Positions 5,145 to 7,905 of a DNA stretch of 7,905 bases are shown in pieces. The DNA is taken from assembly GCA_937884915.1 (NCBI GenBank), contig CALAAN010000312.1, positions 1-7,905 of the forward strand, in the 5' to 3' direction. The stretch comes from an uncultured Oscillibacter sp. Lineage in GTDB: Bacteria; Bacillota; Clostridia; Oscillospirales; Oscillospiraceae. The stretch's first letter is position 1. Each line of letters starts with the position of its first letter. The position numbers and the translations under genes are program-made. Under the pieces are notes generated by a model. It did no database searches, was not told where the DNA came from, and saw only the letters and a program-made list of their open reading frames with translations.

Positions 5145-6360
5145 TCAGGCAATCGAGGATAGCCTGCACGGTCTCATCGACCGTGCCGTTGTTGTCGACG
5201 ATATGGTCGGCAAATCTTTCGTAGCGGGCCTTGCGCCTGTCGTACATCGCCGCAAGATCGCCCGCGGAAAGAGGCCGACCCTCGCGCGGCAGCTGGTCGA
5301 GATCACGCTTGAGCCAGAAGATGATGCCGTTCTGGTGCAGAAGGTCGTAGTTTTCCTCTCTTGTCACGCAGCCGCCGCCCGTGGCGATGACCGCGCCGGA
5401 GCGCTTGCCGAGTTCGGCGATGGCCTCGCTCTCAAGCTTTCGGAATTCCGCCTCGCCGTGCTTTTCGATGAGCTGGGCGCAGGTCGCGCCGTTTTTCTCC
5501 TCGACCTCGGCATCGCTGTCGAGCGCGATGCGGTCGAGCTTTTCGGCAAGGCGCGCGGCAACGGTGCTCTTGCCGCTGCCGGGCATGCCGATGAGCACGA
5601 TGTTCTGCATCTCGAGGCTCAGCTTTTTCCAGATGCGCTCGGTCTCGCTGTCGGGGATGTCGCGGCTTTCAAAGACCTCCGCCGTGCGCTTGGCCTGCGC
5701 GACGAGCATATAGAGCCCGCTCATATAGGGAATGCCGAGCTTTTCCGCCTGCAAGACAAACGCCGTGCGTGCAGGGTTGTAGACGATATCGAGCACACCC
5801 TCGAGCCTCGGGAAGAGCGATAAATCGATGGGCGACACGCCGCAGTTCGGATACATGCCGACGGGCGTGGTGTTCACGATGACCGCGGCGTCCGCGTGGC
5901 GGTCCAGATTGTTATAGTTGTCCTCCCCCCTGCGGGAGATGATGGTCACGCTGCGCGCGCCCATCTCATCAAGCACGGCGTGGACCGTTGAAGACGCGCC
6001 GCCGGAGCCGAGTACGAGCGTCTTTTTGCCCTCAATGGCAATGCCGCTCGCCCTGACCATACCGGCAAAGCCGTAGGCGTCGGCGTTGTCTCCGTACAGA
6101 GTGCCGTCTTCGCGCCTGACCAGCACATTCACGCTCTGGAGCTTTTGCGCGATGGGCGAGAGCTCCGCGCAGTACGGAATCACGGCTTTTTTATAGGGGA
6201 TCGTGACGTTCAAGCCGTCGAAGCCGCCGCCCGTCAGAAATTCGCCGAGTTTTTCGGGCGCGACCTCGTAGAGCCTGTATTCATAGTCCGCCAATTCTGC
6301 GTGGATGGCGGGCGAATAGCTGTGCCCCAGCTTTTCACCGAGTAATCCGCAGCGTTTCAT
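5140..6360 (-). CDS. Bifunctional shikimate dehydrogenase / shikimate kinase (AroE-AroK fusion)
   Basis: One 406-residue frame joins two shikimate-pathway enzymes: NADPH-dependent reduction of 3-dehydroshikimate, then ATP-dependent phosphorylation of shikimate. AroE (about 1-245) shows GHSYSPAIH (12-20, substrate serines 14 and 16), NVTIPYK with catalytic Lys57 (51-57), SVNVL with Asn78, NADAYGF with Asp94 (92-98), the dinucleotide loop GSGGA (118-122), NTTPVGMYP (163-171) and a late Gln222. The usual threonines after Asn78 and Asn92 are Val79 and Ala93. AroK (251-406) shows the P-loop GMPGSGKST (258-266), LDSD (280-283), FRKLE with Arg307, GGG (328-330), a short lid with GRPLS (361-365) and RRKARYERFAD (375-385). 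The kinase begins at Met251 after almost no linker. The ATG at 6360 directly abuts the pheA stop and uses GAGGTGG inside the end of pheA. Last gene of the aroC-pheA-aroEK operon. Both active sites look intact. Confidence 0.94.
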   Translation of the reverse strand: MKRCGLLGEKLGHSYSPAIHAELADYEYRLYEVAPEKLGEFLTGGGFDGLNVTIPYKKAVIPYCAELSPIAQKLQSVNVLVRREDGTLYGDNADAYGFAGMVRASGIAIEGKKTLVLGSGGASSTVHAVLDEMGARSVTIISRRGEDNYNNLDRHADAAVIVNTTPVGMYPNCGVSPIDLSLFPRLEGVLDIVYNPARTAFVLQAEKLGIPYMSGLYMLVAQAKRTAEVFESRDIPDSETERIWKKLSLEMQNIVLIGMPGSGKSTVAARLAEKLDRIALDSDAEVEEKNGATCAQLIEKHGEAEFRKLESEAIAELGKRSGAVIATGGGCVTREENYDLLHQNGIIFWLKRDLDQLPREGRPLSAGDLAAMYDRRKARYERFADHIVDNNGTVDETVQAILDCLK

Positions 6361-7503
6361 TCAAACCACCTCACTGTAAGAGCCGAGATATGTGAACTCC
6401 TCGCACAGCTCGGGCAGCTCGCCCATGAGCTGGGTGAACTGCGGGGCGTAGACCGAGGTCTCAAGGTCGAAGTAGAACATGAACTCGAAGTTGCGGTCCG
6501 GCATCGGGCGGCTCTCGAGCTTGTTCATGTTCACGCCGAGTGCGTTGAAGCGCGAGAGCACCTTGTAGAGCGAACCCGGATGGTGCGGCAGCACCATCAT
6601 CAGGCTCGTGCGGTCCGCGCCGGGGTAAATTTCGAGGTTTTTCGCAATGCAGATAAAGCGCGTGAAGTTGTTGCCCTGATCCTGCACAGAGGCGGCGAGG
6701 CAGTCAAGACCGTAGAGCTCTCTGCATGCGCGGGACGACAGCGCCGCCACATCGTCACGGCCGGACTCGGCCACCATGCGCGCCGCCACCGCGGTATTCT
6801 CGCAGCGGATAACCTTCACATTGGGAAGGCCCTGCAAAAAGTGCGCACACTGGCTGATGGCCTGCTCGTGGGAGTAAATTTCGCGGATATTTTCGAGCTT
6901 CGCACCGGGATTGGCGAGAAGATTATGGTCAACCTTGATGCGCACCGAGCGCACGATGCAGAAGTTGTGCTGCATCATCAGGTCGTAGACCGCATTCACG
7001 CTGCCCGCCGTGCTGTTTTCCAGCGGCAGCACACCGTAGCGGCAGAGGCCCTTTTCGATGGCGGAGAACACGGCCTCAAAGGAGCTGAAAAAGAATGTGC
7101 TCGGGCGCTTGAAGAGCCTTTCGCATGCCTGCTCGGAATACGCGCCCTCCACGCCCTGACAGGCGACGGCGGCGTCCTCGGGAAAGAGCTGCGGCGTCTT
7201 TTCGATGGCCTCGGCGATCTTCGCGGGCAGATCACCCTTCGTGCCGAGAAGACAGCTCTGGCGGCTGCGGCTCAGCTCGAAAATGAGGGAATAGAGCGAC
7301 GAGACATATTCGCGCAGATCGTCCGGCGTTTTGTCCAGAATCTCGCGCATTTTCTCCTTCTCGCGGCGCGCATCGAGCACGCGCAGGCCGTTGGCCTTCT
7401 TGTATTCCGCGATCTTTTCAGTGGTCTCCATGCGCTGGGCAAAGAGCGCGATGAGCTGATCGTCGATGCTGTCGATCTCTTTTCGATAGTCGTTTAAGTC
7501 CAT
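6361..7503 (-). CDS. pheA: Bifunctional chorismate mutase / prephenate dehydratase (P-protein)
   Basis: This 380-residue cytoplasmic enzyme converts chorismate to prephenate and then to phenylpyruvate, the direct precursor of phenylalanine. Residues 1-90 form an AroQ-type chorismate mutase helical domain (IDSIDDQLIALFAQRM at 10-25, then ARREKEKM at 45-52). The dehydratase domain, about 112-290, carries CQGVEGAYSE (115-124), PLENSTAGSV (160-169), SHEQAISQC (211-219) and the catalytic TRF (281-283). An ACT domain, about 298-378, has PGSLYKV (309-315) and an intact ESRP (330-333), the phenylalanine-binding motifs, with GSL in place of the common GAL. Allosteric inhibition by phenylalanine is therefore expected. 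The ATG at 7503 has GAGG 9 bases upstream, inside the end of aroC, and the gap to aroC is 6 bases. The fused mutase means no separate chorismate mutase is needed for this branch. Confidence 0.96.
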   Translation of the reverse strand: MDLNDYRKEIDSIDDQLIALFAQRMETTEKIAEYKKANGLRVLDARREKEKMREILDKTPDDLREYVSSLYSLIFELSRSRQSCLLGTKGDLPAKIAEAIEKTPQLFPEDAAVACQGVEGAYSEQACERLFKRPSTFFFSSFEAVFSAIEKGLCRYGVLPLENSTAGSVNAVYDLMMQHNFCIVRSVRIKVDHNLLANPGAKLENIREIYSHEQAISQCAHFLQGLPNVKVIRCENTAVAARMVAESGRDDVAALSSRACRELYGLDCLAASVQDQGNNFTRFICIAKNLEIYPGADRTSLMMVLPHHPGSLYKVLSRFNALGVNMNKLESRPMPDRNFEFMFYFDLETSVYAPQFTQLMGELPELCEEFTYLGSYSEVV

Positions 7504-7509
7504 GTTCCC

Positions 7510-7905
7510 TTACCTCATTTCTTTTTTGCGCGATAGATACGCATCATAGACCGCGATGGCGGCGGCGGCCTCCACGCAGGGCACGGCGCGCGGCACGATG
7601 CAGGGGTCGTGGCGGCCTGTGACGGCCATCTTCTCCGGCGTCATCGTCTGCAAGTTGACGCTCTGCTGCTCGCGCGCGATGGACGGCGTCGGCTTGAACG
7701 CCGCGCGGAACACGATGGGCATGCCGTTCGTGATACCGCCGAGGATGCCGCCGCAGTGGTTCGCCTCGGTGACGATTTTGCCGTTTTCGACCGTAAAGGC
7801 GTCGTTATCCTCGCTGCCGCGAAGGCTCGCCACGCCAAAGCCCGCGCCGAACTCGACGCCTTTGACCGCGGGAATGCCGAACACTGCCGCGGCGATGCGA
7901 TTTTC
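7510..7905 (-). CDS. aroC: Chorismate synthase, C-terminal part (5' end beyond the window)
   Basis: AroC removes phosphate from 5-enolpyruvylshikimate-3-phosphate to make chorismate and needs reduced flavin. Only the last 131 residues are in the window; the frame stays open to the right edge, so the real start lies outside. The in-frame GTG at 7884 is internal, because the upstream codons continue the family sequence into IPAVKGVEFGAGFG. Recognisable conserved blocks, numbered within this fragment, are ASLRGSEDND (about 27-36), NHCGGILGGITNGMPIVF (about 49-66), KPTPSI (about 71-76) and GRHDPCIVPRAVPCVEA (about 98-114), the last being the family's C-terminal signature. The product of this enzyme is the substrate of the next gene, pheA, which starts 6 bases downstream. 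The protein end is normal, with no sign of truncation on that side. Confidence 0.96.
   Translation of the reverse strand, partial: ENRIAAAVFGIPAVKGVEFGAGFGVASLRGSEDNDAFTVENGKIVTEANHCGGILGGITNGMPIVFRAAFKPTPSIAREQQSVNLQTMTPEKMAVTGRHDPCIVPRAVPCVEAAAAIAVYDAYLSRKKEMR

Noticed and set aside
5608..5610. Internal ATG as the start of a separate aroK gene
   Set aside because: The frame is continuous with aroE, no stop intervenes, and only a weak GAG precedes it; a fusion is the simpler reading.
5113..5823. A 236-residue plus-strand frame opposite the AroK domain
   Set aside because: It starts inside a terminator hairpin and is antisense to the shikimate kinase domain.
6580..7497. A 305-residue plus-strand frame opposite pheA
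   Set aside because: Antisense to pheA, whose motifs are unambiguous; composition is that of a shadow frame.

Overview
This looks like ordinary chromosome from a GC-rich Firmicute of the clostridial type, such as an Oscillospiraceae-like gut anaerobe. The evidence is strong AGGAGG-class ribosome binding sites, third codon positions dominated by G and C, short intergenic gaps, a clostridial-style aromatic operon with fused AroE-AroK, and an XdhC/YqeC pair typical of anaerobes with selenium-dependent molybdenum hydroxylases. The taxonomy is inferred from gene content, not from a marker gene. I see no insertion sequence, phage gene, CRISPR array, tRNA or rRNA.

Left part (about 1-1700, minus strand): an xdhC-family gene followed 10 bases later by yqeC. 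Both are accessory factors for maturing molybdenum hydroxylases. Their likely promoter lies in the gap to the next gene, overlapping a GC-rich hairpin that may end that upstream gene. The pair may continue past the left edge.

Middle (about 1750-4716): a Na+/phosphate cotransporter with a C-terminal PhoU-like domain (minus strand) and a divergent glutamate racemase gene, murI (plus strand). They share an intergenic region with back-to-back promoter candidates. A perfect TTGTAC-N5-GTACAA inverted repeat lies over the murI -10 box, and the transporter leader can form two competing hairpins around a Shine-Dalgarno sequence. murI ends in a textbook intrinsic terminator.

Positions 4717-5144 hold a lone small gene of unknown function (104 aa, TTG start, plus strand) between two strong intrinsic terminators. 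The second terminator is shared with the convergent aromatic operon.

Right part (5140-7905, minus strand): aroC (5' part outside the window), pheA and a fused aroE-aroK gene, packed with 6-base and 0-base gaps and clearly co-transcribed. Between them they cover two late shikimate steps (dehydrogenase and kinase), chorismate synthesis, and the two steps from chorismate to phenylpyruvate. The ACT domain of PheA suggests feedback control by phenylalanine.

I found no previously undescribed system. The items most worth a second look are small: the transporter leader, the murI operator candidate, the promoter/hairpin overlap before xdhC, the isolated orphan gene and the AroE-AroK fusion.
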